A DNA stretch of 64,000 nucleotides from Ixodes scapularis (taxonomy: Eukaryota > Arthropoda > Arachnida > Ixodida > Ixodidae): assembly GCF_016920785.2 (NCBI RefSeq), contig NW_024609836.1, positions 6,070,406 to 6,134,405 of the forward strand. Reading direction: 5' to 3'. Numbering within the stretch: position 1 is the first letter of the stretch; every line of letters begins with the position of its first letter. Shown piece by piece: positions 1 to 11,044 of this stretch. Position numbers and translations under genes: made by a program. The notes beneath the pieces were generated by a model, which worked only from the letters and a program-made list of their open reading frames with translations, made no database searches and was not told the DNA's origin.

Positions 1-806
1 CACACCAAGGATAACGGCATTCCAGCTGGAGTCCCGGGCCTTCTCACCGAACTTCATTGAACATAATGGTACATTCCCTTTCCTTAACTTTGTGGGAGCC
101 AAGGGTGAAAGACGAGGCAGAGGGCGCGTGACAGGCAGTTGGCGGAGAAGTCACGAGCTGGCACAAGGCAGTGCGTGCTGAGCGAGGCTGGAGCTGGGCA
201 GGAACATCGGAGCCGGGCTGCCTGGCCTGGCCCATGCCAAACCCCGGAGCGGTCCACTAGCGAGGTTCGAAGTCCGGACCGGTAGAAACGGTGAGTCCTG
301 GCCATCTAGCCTAGGCCACGACGATCCCCGTGGTGGTTCCCCAGCGAGACTCGGGCAGTGATAGCCCGGGACAGCCAGCCTGCGCAGCGCTGACATGGGA
401 AGGAGGATCCGCAGGCCTGGACAATGACTCCGACTGTGAGCTCTGATGATGGGCGACAACAAGGGTCGGCGTGCCTGGACTGCCGGCTCTGAACGACGGG
501 CAACCGTGAGCTAGTCAACTTATTCGCTGTCTTCTCGTTGCTGTATGTCACTCCCTGGGTGACGGGCGGAGCGCATACCGATTGGGCGGTGATTATTAGT
601 AGCTAAGCGAACTCCATAAAGAAACCAACATTAAAATGGCACATCCAACAAGGGGCTCGTTCGGTATGCCTCTTCTTCTAGTCATCCCCAGGGAGTCTCA
701 CGGATTCGTTGAGCGGGTTGTTCACTAACGCTAACGATGCCCGTTGAGACAAATATGTTGGAATTTTGGCGACTTGTCTCACGGCAGAGCTCAGCAGGTG
801 TCTTCT
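1..806. other. Unassigned sequence, left edge
   Basis: No gene recognised. Reading frames on both strands are short (below about 105 codons) and show no motif I know. The stretch is moderately GC-rich. Because Gypsy RNase H sequence follows directly at 807, part of this may be older retroelement sequence, but I cannot demonstrate it. Confidence 0.3.
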
Positions 807-870
807 CGAATCGAGTACCTAAAGGGCTCGAAGAACGAGGTTGCAGACACGCTTTCTCGGGTACCCCAGA
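807..870 (+). pseudogene. Gypsy RNase H C-terminal remnant
   Basis: One frame reads IEYLKGSKNEVADTLSRV. This is the usual end of the RNase H domain of Gypsy-class LTR retrotransposons (the EY..G..N..AD.LSR signature just before the integrase zinc finger). The frame runs on to a stop soon after 890 without integrase homology, and upstream RNase H motifs are not readable. It is a short fossil of a Gypsy pol gene of a different family from the ones at 32-44 kb, where the matching motif reads HNDADCLSRAP. Confidence 0.6.
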
Positions 871-1534
871 TTAGGGGTTGGCAAGAGATGGGGAGCGCGT
901 TTAAGATGTAAGAAAGTCGTCTTCAGAGGCAGAGGAGAGTCACAGCATGTTCGCTGGAAGGCAGGATAACGAGTGGCAGAAGGGGAAACGGCCAGGACTC
1001 ATTGCAGATTTAGGATTTAGGCTTGGGGTGATGCGGTAGGCAAGTAAGCGCTTGTCGAGGCCTGGAGTGCAGATGGGTTTTTGTCAATGGGTGTTGGAAA
1101 GATTGCGGAAATGGCAGTTGACATCGGGAACACTGGCAGACGAGATTTTCAGCGAGTGTCGGGTAAACTGGCGGAAATCGCGGTTGGCACCGGGAACGCT
1201 GGCAGGCGAGTTAACGAGCACTATGATTTGTAACTGCTGGGCCAAGACGACTAGTTGCTTCGCGTCAGTCCAACCATCGACGAAGGGCGGAGGGACGACT
1301 CTCCCTTGAGGGGGGTCGTTCCAAGAAAGCTACGAATTGATTTATATGATTCTTTCTCGACTTCACTCTGGCCGGTCGTGGCAGTGACAGCAATACTTTT
1401 AATAAGTTATGTCGCGTCACGACCTGGCCGAGATGCGGCGGTAGACATTTAGGTGGCTTGTAGCTGTCCAGCTTACCTTGAGGTGTGAACGGTTGAAGCG
1501 GGCTTGCTCGCTGAGCGTGAACGGTGGAAGCGAG
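871..1534. other. Unassigned sequence with a short tandem duplication
   Basis: No gene recognised. It contains a direct duplication with a 66-bp period: 1105-1144 and 1171-1210 both read GCGGAAAT..C.GTTG.CA.CGGGAACRCTGGCAGRCGAG with few mismatches. The open frame at 1052-1309 (85 codons) results from this duplication and resembles no protein I know. Confidence 0.4.
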
Positions 1535-2023
1535 CCTAAGGCCCACTTCAGACGGGGAAATTTCCCCCAGCAACTTAACGTCACAACACCAGCAGCACGG
1601 GCCACCTGCGTTCACATGCTGCAAGCGAATTGCTACGACTTGCCATCATCATCATGAAATTTGATTTTTCTTGCACTATATAGACGCACAACTACGTGCT
1701 AAAAACGTGTTTTTATATCTTTGAGCGGCGTTGAGAATACTCACTCATGTTTCTGAAAAAGTTTATTTCCAAAAACGATCCATTTCAAACCTGGACCAAG
1801 TCTTCAGCTGTCATCCTCACCATCACAGGGATGTCACGTGAAAATATTGCGTTCCTGATTGGCTGCTGCCGCTTCAAACTTCTCCAGTTTGTTCGAGTTG
1901 CTTGTCTGTTTGGAGCCGAACCTGATATCAGAAATTCGTGCTGATCTGGGAAAAATTAGGGAACAACCCGCCAGCAACCTCAGAATTTCTAGAAAAGTTG
2001 CCCCGTCTGAAGCGGGCCTTAGG
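1535..2023. mobile_element. Non-autonomous TIR element (MITE), 489 bp
   Basis: The left end at 1535 reads CCTAAGGCCCACTTCAGACG followed by GGG. The right end at 2001-2023 is its reverse complement with one mismatch (A/G at position 11), so the TIRs are about 23 bp and 22/23 identical. No coding sequence is recognisable inside. Flanking bases give no clear target duplication, so the superfamily is not assigned. The region just right of the element (2050-2090) holds a GGGTTCAAACCC box followed by a T-run. Confidence 0.6.
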
Positions 2024-2211
2024 GAACTGAAATCAAGGGCAGTGGAGCTCTGGGTTCAAACCCACTTGGAGACGTTTTTTTTTCTTTTTGCCTTTTTTTA
2101 GTATACAGTATACTAACGCTGTTCTAAAAAAACGCTTCACTCGAATTAACCAAAATTATCGTTGGCCACTGCGAAAAATCAGCAGGAACCTTAAAGTCAC
2201 GCGAAATTCAA

Positions 2212-4052
2212 TTGGAAAATAATCAACCACTAACTTTTCATGAAAAGCAGCAGTTAGAGTCATTCGGAGCTAAAAAACGCGACGAATTAGAGAGAGTAAA
2301 ACTAAGAAAACGAGCAAGAGATAACGTGCCTCTCCCGCCTCCGACATCGTTTGAACGGAGCATGGTACTCGGGCCGAACAACTCGACAGAAGATCCCACA
2401 GACGCCCTAGAGGGCTGCGAGATCGATGAGCAGTTGGGGGATGGTGGGACTCCAGGGGACCGCACGTTGAAGAATGTAGTAAATTTATCAGATATCGCTC
2501 TTACATGAGACGAGCAGATGCTACTTTCGAAGGGGCTACAATTCTGCCCCACAACCGGCCAGTTTAGCGAGTTCTCTCTCCTACAATACCTGGACAACTT
2601 TGCACGCAACCTTCGGTTGCGAGAATATTTTCACGGTAGACCTGAAAATTTCCTTGATCCTTTATTAGTGAACACAGAGAAAAGCTGGACTTCCAGTGCC
2701 AATCGCGATAAACATTTGGATCTATACATAAAAGCAGTCCAAAAAGACGTAGTGGCAAAATACAGAGAACGCAAACCGCACACCTACAACTTAAGCTCTT
2801 CCGAGCGGGATTCTCTTAAATCCCTGAGCAGTAGACGTGACATAATTATTAGGGAGGGGCCAGTGTAATAATGAACACCGATGATTACATGGATGAACGC
2901 CATTGCCAATTGCGAAACACGTCATTTTATCAGGCACTCGAACATGATCCAAATGTTCGAGTGCCTGATTCCGCCATTGTTCTGCACGCACTCGTGGACC
3001 TGAAACACGGGCAAAATATCAACGGCAATTTTTGATTCTCTCAAACCAAAATATCCTAAGGTAGGACGTTTCTATATGCTTCCAAAAATACATAAAGCGG
3101 GGAACCCTGGGTGACCCATTATATCTGGCACTGATACATTAACTATACCTATATCATGTTTCATAGACCGCCTTATTAGCGAAATTCCACCAACATTTCT
3201 TTTGTAAAGGACGCTAACCATTTTCTCTCACAAATCTCAACGGTCGTAGTTCCAATTGGCTCCTTCCTGGTAACATTAGACGTCTCCTCACTTTACACAA
3301 ATATCCCCCACGACGACAGAATTGCCTCGCTGATTGATGCGTACGAGAGCGTAAGGCGCCAAGACCTCCCCGACTGTGGCACTGTGGCAATACTTGCCCG
3401 CCTTGTATTAAAACTAAATAGCTTTGAATTTAACGACAACTTTTTCCTTCAAGTCAGCGGAACCGCAATGGGCACTAGAATGGCTCCCAACTACGCAAAC
3501 ATCTTTATGAATAGACTAGAAAAAACATTTCTTTCGGACAGACCTCTGCGACCCTCATTTCACAGACGATGCATTGATGACATTTTTTTAATATGCGAAC
3601 ACACGGAGGACCAACTTTGGAGTTCATCAGGTATTTTAATTCGGCACAACCATATATTAAATTTACGCATACGTACTCCCGAACCGAGGTTAACTTTCTT
3701 GACGTCACAGTCGTGGTGGTATGAGAGAGTTTAAAAACGAAACTCTACAGGAAACCTACGGACAGCTTGAAATACTTGCATTACAACAGCTGCCACCCCC
3801 CCCCCCCCCCCCCCCCCCCACTATAAAACTAGTATTCCGTATGGTCAGGCGCAAAGATTCCGACGGATATGCTCGGACGAGGGTGACTTTAATGCCAATG
3901 CAGCCCACCTTCGGAGCGCCCTCATCGAGCAAAATTATCCGCCACCCGTCGTTGACTGCGCAATCGAGAGAGCCAGGGCACTAGGCCACGATAAACTGCT
4001 AACTGGCACGCCGCCGGACCGAAGGGAGAATCGTAAAACTAACTTAGTCTTA
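2212..4052 (+). pseudogene. Penelope-like element reverse transcriptase, decayed
   Basis: RT half of a Penelope-like retroelement (PLE). The reading frame is open upstream of 2212 with no ATG. It runs to a TGA at 2506, where NLSDIALT is followed in the same frame by LLSKGLQFCPT, the conserved PLE N-terminal block. Later pieces are KVGRFYMLPKIHKAG (about 3061-3105, followed by a TGA at 3112 where the family has Arg), motif A LDVSSLYTNIPHDD (about 3275-3315), motif B GTAMGTRMAPNYANIFM and motif C CIDDIFLI (Cys at 3570-3572 in the place of the usual Tyr; both Asp kept). After motif C the frame shifts repeatedly. A run of 24 C at 3796-3819 expands a normal short C run. The order RT then GIY-YIG and the wording of the motifs point to a Neptune-type PLE. 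Confidence 0.85.
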
Positions 4053-4670
4053 ATGTATTCAAACAACACGCCCAACACTAACAACATTCTAAAAAGACAT
4101 TTTAATATTATCCAACAAAGCGAAAGGCTGAGAAATATAATTCCTTCCCCACCACGCGTTGTATTCAGACGTCCTAGAAACCTAAAAGACATGATTCTGA
4201 GGGCCAGGACCACGCCGGTGGAGAGCATTGGGAGCCACCCATGCCTGCGTCCGCGATGTGAGGTTTGCTCGCACGCCTCCCCCGCCCAGACAGCTAGGAG
4301 CACGGGATCAAACTTCACCTTTCGAATTCGGGGTGATCTACACTGCTCTACCGCCAACGTTGTATATTTACTGGAGTGTGGGGAATGTCACATGCAGTAC
4401 GTGGGCCAAACAAAATCTCCATTTCGGGCGAGGTTCAATAATCATAGATCTGACTCCGAAAGAAAGCCCATTCTGGCACTCTCAAAACACCTAAAACTAA
4501 AAGATCACTCGTTTGAGAAATTAACTGTCACAATTTTAGAATCCGGATTTGGTACACATCGCGAGCGGGAACAGAAGGAATCATTCCTAATTCGTGAGTT
4601 CAACACACTGCGAAGAGGGATTAACGAAGACACCGGCATACTAACGCCACTTCAAGTCATTGACATCTAA
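4053..4670 (+). pseudogene. Penelope-like element GIY-YIG endonuclease segment
   Basis: Open frame of 205 codons, the C-terminal part of the same PLE. Residues 64-72 carry CLRPRCEVC, a Cys cluster typical of Neptune-type linkers. The GIY-YIG-like core is VVYLLEC (103-109) with YVGQT (116-120), followed by RARFNNHRSD. A later acidic stretch EREQKESFLI (171-180) matches the family's catalytic Glu region. In PLEs this nuclease nicks target DNA for priming. The ATG is probably not a genuine start, because the polyprotein frame continues from upstream sequence in a shifted frame. The domain itself looks intact, but the element cannot make a working polyprotein. Confidence 0.85.
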
Positions 4671-5010
4671 ATCTTAAAGCGAACCCAAGAATTAAATTGG
4701 GGTGGCCAGACGGCGAGGCTGTACGTGCCCACCGGTCGACGGGCCGCCTGCCGGCGCCGATGGAATTTGTAGTGAGAGAGAGAGAGAGAGTGAAGGGAGA
4801 CCTTTGTTCGCATGCCGCGGGGAGCGTGCTCTCCCCCACCCGGAAGGTATTATCTTACGCCGTGCCCTTGCCCAACTAAGAACTTCTTTTTTTTTTTTTT
4901 GGCGGGATTAGAGAAAAATTGTACCGATCTCCCCTGCCCGTCATTCTGAAAAAGACAGGCCTCCTCACGAAACGTCAATAAACCTTTCCTTGTTTTTGTT
5001 CAGTCCATGG
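4671..5010 (+). other. 3' end of the Neptune-type PLE
   Basis: Noncoding tail after the PLE stop codon. It holds a (GA)n tract at about 4772-4790 and a T-run at 4888-4901. The segment 4946-4976 begins CTGA and ends CGAAACGTC, followed by AATAAA. This arrangement is typical of PLE 3' ends. The CTGA...GAAAC...GTC order resembles a hammerhead ribozyme core, but the CTGANGA box reads CTGAAAA here. The exact 3' boundary is uncertain. Confidence 0.5.
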
Positions 5011-7786
5011 ATCTTTCTTGTGTATTTCAATATTCACCGGCCCACAAGCTTCAATCATCATATATATTTATATTTATAAATAATACTTTTTTTTAAGTTT
5101 TAACGTATAGACACATAATTTACACACTAATTCACATTAAGAAGTGCTTTTATTCACACACTGTGGCTCCCTAGTGCTTGCAATAGCTTCTTGCTGAGCT
5201 ATTGCAAGCTCTGCAAAGGGAGGGGCATCTTCCCACCCTTTGCAGGCTGTAAAGCTGTGGGTTGCACAGCTCTAGCAGGTCGCACCTCGCACACTGGCTC
5301 CATCATCAAGCATAGGGGCTGCATGAGTCGCGCCGCACCGTAAGGCTATATACAGTCGGGTCACAGCACCTGGGACCATTCATCGCTGCACTCAGCTATG
5401 GTATGGTGGAATGGTCAGGGCATGAAGCAGGGGTACAACTTGGAAATGCTCATCTTCATCACATTTGAAGCACATTTTTTTATTACTTTTGTGTCGAGTT
5501 GTCAGCATTTTAAGGGTGAGGAAGCAAGCAGCAGCAAGAGCAAGAAAAAAAATTTAAAACCGCTCTAATTGAGAATTTATTACGAGCACTAGGAAGCCAT
5601 GGAGTATTCTTAAAATGCTTCTAAAAGTGAATTAGTATATAAATTATGTGCTAGTGCCTCAAAAATAAAAAAAAAACAATTTAAATATAATTACCAAGGA
5701 TAAAAATATACACCAGGAGGACTTAAACCAGAACTACACAGTCTGTAAATTTGAAATTTGACACCATAAACCACTTGGCCTCCACCCAATTTTATTTTTA
5801 GGTCGTTTATCGACGTATATGAATTTCGTTTGCAGCTGTCGGCTTCAAGAGAGATAGCCTTATTTTCATTTACTTTACTTTTCCCACCAAATATGACAAG
5901 TGACCAAGAATAGAACCTCATTTGTCGGCCAAGGCACTGTACTTGCATCAAGGCAAACTAGCCTGGCTTGGTAGGCTTATATTTTGTTTCATCACCCCGT
6001 TTAGGATTCTGTTGTCGCTCATCAAAAGAAAAAAAAAACTGGCTAAGTCTGACTTATTCTGGTGTGCAGGTACCCTTGGCAGTAAACTCTGCTAAATGGG
6101 GCAAAATATATATTTACATTTTTTAGCAAATATGCATTGTTTTAGCAAAATGAGCTACACTATTTGACTAAGGTGAAACAGAACGAGCCTCTCCACCTGG
6201 TTCTGTTTTCATCTCTCGCAGACACTATTTCCTGCTTTTTGTGGTTTGTATCAGACTTTTGTGTCTCTGTCCGGCCAAAGCATCTGTGTTAGACTAAGAC
6301 TGGTTTCTTTAGGATATGTGCAGGTATTCTTCGCAGCAAATGGCTGCCAATCAGGAACACAAGTTTGTTCTCGGCCACCAACAGCAAGTATTTTCAAGGT
6401 GAGCTATTGCCCGCCTATATCAGTGATGTGATGGCTGCGCCAATTGCACCAAACTACGCCGAGGGGCTAACCGTGCTACATCCTGCTACATTTTGCCAAA
6501 ATATGGGTAATCTGCGCCAAGCCTGAGCCAAAGGGCCAATTTTGGTCGCCTTTCAAAACTGAAACTAAACAAAGTACCGTAACTGAGCATGCCTGAGCTA
6601 GATGGTGCAAACGGCCGCCCGACACAAAATACCCTGCATCAATCGTCCATGGTTTTTTTCATGGTTTTTTTCCTCCATGCCGTCTTTTCTTTCATGCTCT
6701 CGTCGTCTCGTAAGCGTTAGTCTCGTCTCTCGTTTTTTTTAACGATAAATGGCGGTATGTGTGTGTGCTGCGACGCTAGCGTGCTGGGTACCAGACATGA
6801 CGTGACGCTGTGAAACGAAACTATGTTTCGGCGCGGCGGGAGTTGCTTTTTGAGTTGAAGCTCTCGCTCCTGAAATCAATGGCCACACAACATTGCAGAT
6901 ATGGTGCTTCCTAAACTGAAACATAAGGACCGCCGCATGTTCATCAACATTCATGTTCTTGTTTAAAACATACGCTGCTACAAAAAATCCTTCTCTAACT
7001 CAAAGACTGCTGTGTCGAAGTATTGATTACTTAGGTTTCTCTTGGTGGGCTTTCTTTCGAGAGGGACCCCGGTACGTGAAAAATGTGTCGTGAAGAAAAG
7101 TTGAAGTGAGCTAAAGCAAAGAAGGGAATGTCTGCACGCTGAACTCTCAGAGCACGCTTGTTTGTCTCGAGTTCAGTCGTTGCACAAAGCATCCCTGGCT
7201 CGCAATGTCTCGCATCAATGCGCTCAGGTTCTTTTTTTCTGTGTTTAGCTCGTACCTTGCCTGCCGGCCTTGCAAGCATGCGGCGCTGGACTCTGTTTTG
7301 TCACATGCTGGGCAGTTACAATTTGCATAGACTTTTTGCAACGAGTTGGCGACGGAGCGGAGAGGCATGGTTTTGGTTTCGATCGAACAGCCGTTTCGCT
7401 CGCGCGATGAAGCACGTGCACCTGCAAGCCTGCCGGAGTTGCCCTCACATGCATGCGAACCAACGATGCAAACATAATTGCATGACAGAGGCACCAGCCG
7501 GGATGCTTGCAATTCATTGTTTTACATTTAATTACTTTTGACGAAAATCTGGCACGTCGTTAATCAGTAAAACGGTAGCAAGCGGTTTTTCGGAATTGCT
7601 TGGCAACGCCTACAGCACTGTACACTTGTGGGATGTCGCAATGTCTCTTTGGAGACATTGAAATTGGACATTCATTACTACCCTAAGCTAAAGCAAAGCT
7701 TGCTCCAGCCTTGCAGAATGTTTTGAAAAGCAAAAAGAAATGTGTCATGTCATTGGCAGTTCAGTTACACATTGAAAGACTCCCAG
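5011..7786. other. Noncoding interval with hairpins and SINE-like boxes
   Basis: No gene recognised. Three perfect hairpins stand in a row: 5176-5209 (stem GCTTGCAATAGCT), 5211-5245 (stem CTGCAAAGGG) and 5253-5271 (stem AGCTGT). On the minus strand around 5951-5700 two segments resemble Pol III promoter boxes (GGTTCTATTCTTGG; TGGTTTATGG with GGTTTAAGTCC), possibly a decayed tRNA-type SINE. At 6338-6399 a 62-nt stretch lies between TTCTTCGCAG and GTGAGC and could be an exon-like relative of the array at 9.4 kb. Otherwise nothing is seen. Confidence 0.35.
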
Positions 7787-7944
7787 GGGCCCTAAACTCG
7801 TGAAACACAAAGTTGGAGCCGAAAGTTGGCGGAGCGCGCCGATTGGATGTTGGCGACAAAAACGCCGAGTCATCGTCGTGATAGTCCAATCGGTGCGCTC
7901 CCTCAACTTCGGCCCCAACTTCGTGTTTCACGAGTTTAGGGCCC
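7787..7944. mobile_element. Palindromic MITE, 158 bp
   Basis: Near-perfect foldback. The left arm begins GGGCCCTAAACTCGTGAAAC and the right arm ends with its reverse complement. The arms are about 60 bp, include the paired CGATTGGA/TCCAATCG segment, and flank a central region of about 35 bp. CAG is present directly outside both ends (7784-7786 and 7945-7947), consistent with a 3-bp target duplication. There is no coding capacity; it would depend on a transposase elsewhere. Confidence 0.7.
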
Positions 7945-9300
7945 CAGGTGGCCAAACTTGACCATAATTGGTTTATTTCGGCGAGTAAGATTCCCTTCGC
8001 GTGTCCAGCATTTAAAACAAATATTTTTATTTTTGTCAGAATATCTACTTTAAAAGCTACTTTTGCTGCTCCAAAACACTGTTTCGGCTGCTCCAAAGGC
8101 CACTTTTTCTACTCCAAAACACTGTTTTGGCTGCTCCGAAAGGTGCTCCAAAACGGCTTAGGCCAATCACATCACTGCTACGTGAGTTTCAGCATTTGTC
8201 AAGGAGCGCAAAAATCAAAGCAAAGGAGTTAGCCATTGCAAAAATGTTGACTCGGAAGCGCATAGGGAGGAAGCTTTACAAAAGTATTCACCTGCCTCTA
8301 CAAGTGAAACCGAAACTAAGAATGTGGGTTCCATTTGAAAAAAAAAAAAAAAAAACATTGTCAGCCCGAATTAACTCGGGGGCGCCACGGAGCAAACAAG
8401 CCACAGTACGAGTAGGCTTGGTTCAGGCTTTTGTAGGGGTGGTCATTGACTGGGTGCTTTTCTAAAAAGTTATCTTTTCTAAAAGTGTGGTGGTGAAATA
8501 TTCGGGGATGGGCATTGAGTCGGGATGTTAAGGTAAAAATTTCATCCACATGCCGGGATTCATGTGCCTTGTCCCTTTAGCGAGGGGGACAAGGCCTTCA
8601 AAATTTTAGGTTCGCAAAAGGGGTGCGTCAGTATTGACGTCTCATTTTACATCAGACCTCTCATTTTAAAACTCGCTATAAATGACATGTCTAAAATTCG
8701 TTTGGGTGTACTTCCTCCCAGCAAGTATATGGTTCTGTCTCAAAAGGTCTAATCTGATGTTGACTGCACCTCAGGTCTCCACCGATGATTCATCAGGACG
8801 AGACCCAACCGGGACACTAGGAAGGAGCGGCTTAAGCAAGGGAGGCTACATATACGACAGCTTCTTGCGGACAAGAAATGAAAATAGATAGATGGTGAGT
8901 GTTTCATTTGCTATGCCTTTTGGCATGCACATTCTGTTTGTTATGATTGAAGATTCCTGCAGAGTTCAATTTCAACTATTGTAAAAAACCGAGCATGCGT
9001 TCAGATCGCCGAAGCGCCTGCCCTCCGATTCGAAACGATGTGCAAATAACCAAAGGGCATACCAGACACCCATCCACCTGTTTTGAGCCATGCTCAAAAT
9101 ATTAAAAAAGCACGTCAAGCGCCAGGTGCTTTGGCGTCTTTGCCACAATGGCGCCGGTTGCAGAGCTGACAGACCCGTGACTGGCACAACCCATTGCATG
9201 GCCTTTGGGAACCAGGGAATCGAGATTAAAGAAGTAGTGCAGAAATTGGAGGCGGGTGGTGAAGGTGAGCAGAGTTAACAGAAAACAAGGATAAAGGAAG
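7945..9300. other. Noncoding interval with short tandem repeats
   Basis: No gene recognised. About 8055-8150 holds degenerate tandem copies of a 22-nt word related to GCTCCAAAACACTGTTTCGG. A poly-A tract lies at about 8339-8355. Open frames here are short and without recognisable motifs. Confidence 0.35.
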
Positions 9301-9407
9301 TTCGTCGCATGAGGCATCTATGTCCCGTGCGTATAATTTTGAGTGTGCTGTAGTTGGCTACTCAAAAAATTGTTACTTGGACGTTGCTAATCGCAAATCT
9401 CTTTCAG

Positions 9408-9455
9408 TTTCCAGGGCCCACAAGCCAGCAGGCGCCAGTTCATTCTTGTTCAAAG
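9408..9455 (+). other. Exon-like core 1 (48 nt)
   Basis: Bounded by CTCTTTCAG on the left and GTGAGG on the right, a good acceptor/donor pair. One frame is open across all 16 codons: FPGPTSQQAPVHSCSK. It is in phase with the other cores if spliced AAG|AAG. No known domain is recognised. Confidence 0.45.
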
Positions 9456-9499
9456 GTGAGGATTCTAGATTTTCTAGATTGCTCTGAAGCAGCATTATT

Positions 9500-9685
9500 G
9501 AAGCCAGAAAAGCGGTACGGCATATTTAATTGACAGAACTCATAACGACTGGGGGCACTTTCACTGAAGCTTGTTTTGCTGCAATACAGGTCTGTATTGC
9601 AGCAAAACAAGCTTCAGTGAAAGCGTCCCCTGTTGTTCTGAGCTCAGTCAATTAAATATGCCGTATCGCTTGTCTGTCTGGCTTC
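9500..9685. repeat. Foldback of ~90-bp arms inside the unit array
   Basis: Inverted repeat centred at 9590/9591. The inner arms GCAATACAG and CTGTATTGC are only 2 bp apart. The arms run out to GAAGCCAG (9500) and CTGGCTTC (9685) with about 85-90% match. The left arm is the normal downstream block of the exon-like unit; the right arm is an inverted copy of the same block. Confidence 0.75.
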
Positions 9686-9844
9686 AGTGTTGCTGTAGGC
9701 GACAAAACATGCGCCCAGTTTTGTCACAAGAGTCATATTATGTCACGCACATGTAATTTTGATTTTATCCAGCTTACTGTGCTGTAGGTGGCCGGTCGAA
9801 GAAATTGGTACTTGGACGCAACTAATTGCAAATCTTTCTGGCAG

Positions 9845-9892
9845 TTGTCAAGGCCTAAGAGCCAGCAGGTCCCAGTTTGCTTTTCCTCAGAG
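9845..9892 (+). other. Exon-like core 2 (48 nt)
   Basis: Bounded by TCTTTCTGGCAG and GTGAAA. Exactly 48 nt and open in the same frame as core 1: LSRPKSQQVPVCFSSE. The donor is weaker than in core 1 (GAG|GTGAAA). It differs from core 1 at many positions yet keeps length, frame and both splice-like borders. Confidence 0.45.
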
Positions 9893-10385
9893 GTGAAAAT
9901 TCCAAATTCCCGAAGCAGGTATACTGAAGCCAGACAACCGGTACAGCATTTTTAATTGACGAAGCTTAGAACGACTCGGGGCTCCTGCATTGAGGCTTAT
10001 TTTTCTGTAATACACGCGAGCGACATTGACATATGTCCAGTTACGTCGCAAGAGGTTATCTATGTCCGGCGCATGTAATTTTTTTAATCTTTCGAACTTA
10101 GTGTACTTGACTGTGACAGTGCAGGAAAAATCAATCTCACACCAGACACTCAGGAAGACAAGCACACGCCCTGAACTGACAACTCTTGTGTATTCGAGTG
10201 CTTCATTTTTCTCTTCAACGTCTGGGTTGACTTTTCAGAACGTGATAAGTAGAAGAAGTAGCACGAAATACAAAGGAAAATTCTAAAGAGAAGGCAAAAG
10301 AACAGTAAAAGAGAAGGCAAATGAAGAAACGGAAAAAATATCTAAACAAAACACTTTTACAAATCGTCCCTCTCCCTCATCGCTA

Positions 10386-10952
10386 TCATTTAGATATAAA
10401 TTGGAGCTCTTTGGTCGACAGCGCTATAGAAGTACTACTTACACACTTGTCCTTCAGCTGTGCTATCCTTTCCGCTTCTATTATTTCTCTAGTCAATGTG
10501 TTTCTACTCCTACCTATTACAGAACAATTTTCAAAATGTGCTATACAGCCACAATCGCGACAATGGATTCCCAAGTGTCCAGGTACGACTCGGTGGGTGT
10601 TATAAAAATGCTCTCTTAAACGATCATTCAAACACCTTCTAGTCTGGCCTACATACTCTCTACCACATGAGAGTGGGACAGAATATACGACTCCTTCAGT
10701 ACAATTTACAAAGCTCCTTTGGTGCTTTTTCGAACAACCAACTTCTTGGTGTGCCGATCGGTTTACCTTCCTGCACAGGCTTAGACGCTTATTTGGTGCT
10801 GAAAAAGCAACTTTAATGTTAATGCAGTTACCTATCTTTTTTAGACCGTGCGAAACTTTATGTTTATATGGAACAACGGCCGTCCTTTTCTTTTCTGTGT
10901 TGCGTTTAGGTCGTTCACCCCATCTTATTCTCTTTAATAAATCCTCTTCCAT
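10386..10952 (-). pseudogene. PLE GIY-YIG endonuclease fragment, minus copy
   Basis: Open frame of 188 codons covering the connector and GIY-YIG end of a PLE polyprotein. It contains HKVSHGLKKIG, GCSKKHQRSFVNC and the nuclease core VVYSVPLSCGREYVGQTRRC (near residues 97-116), then RLREHFYN and the Cys/His cluster HCRDCGC. All GIY-YIG landmarks (VVY, YVG, the Arg after QT) are kept, so this piece looks better preserved than its plus-strand partner. The RT domain is absent because the copy is 5'-truncated at about 11044. The ATG is internal to the original frame. Confidence 0.85.
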
Positions 10953-11044
10953 GGCTGTAAGTAATGCACTAGGATATCCTGTTGACTTTAACCTGGCGAT
11001 TTGTGCATCAAAGCTAACCTTAAGTGAATGAATACAAGACTTAT

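Noticed and set aside
3721..3984. Proline-rich 87-codon protein
   Set aside because: The polyproline comes from the 24-C run; the region is PLE RT in another frame.
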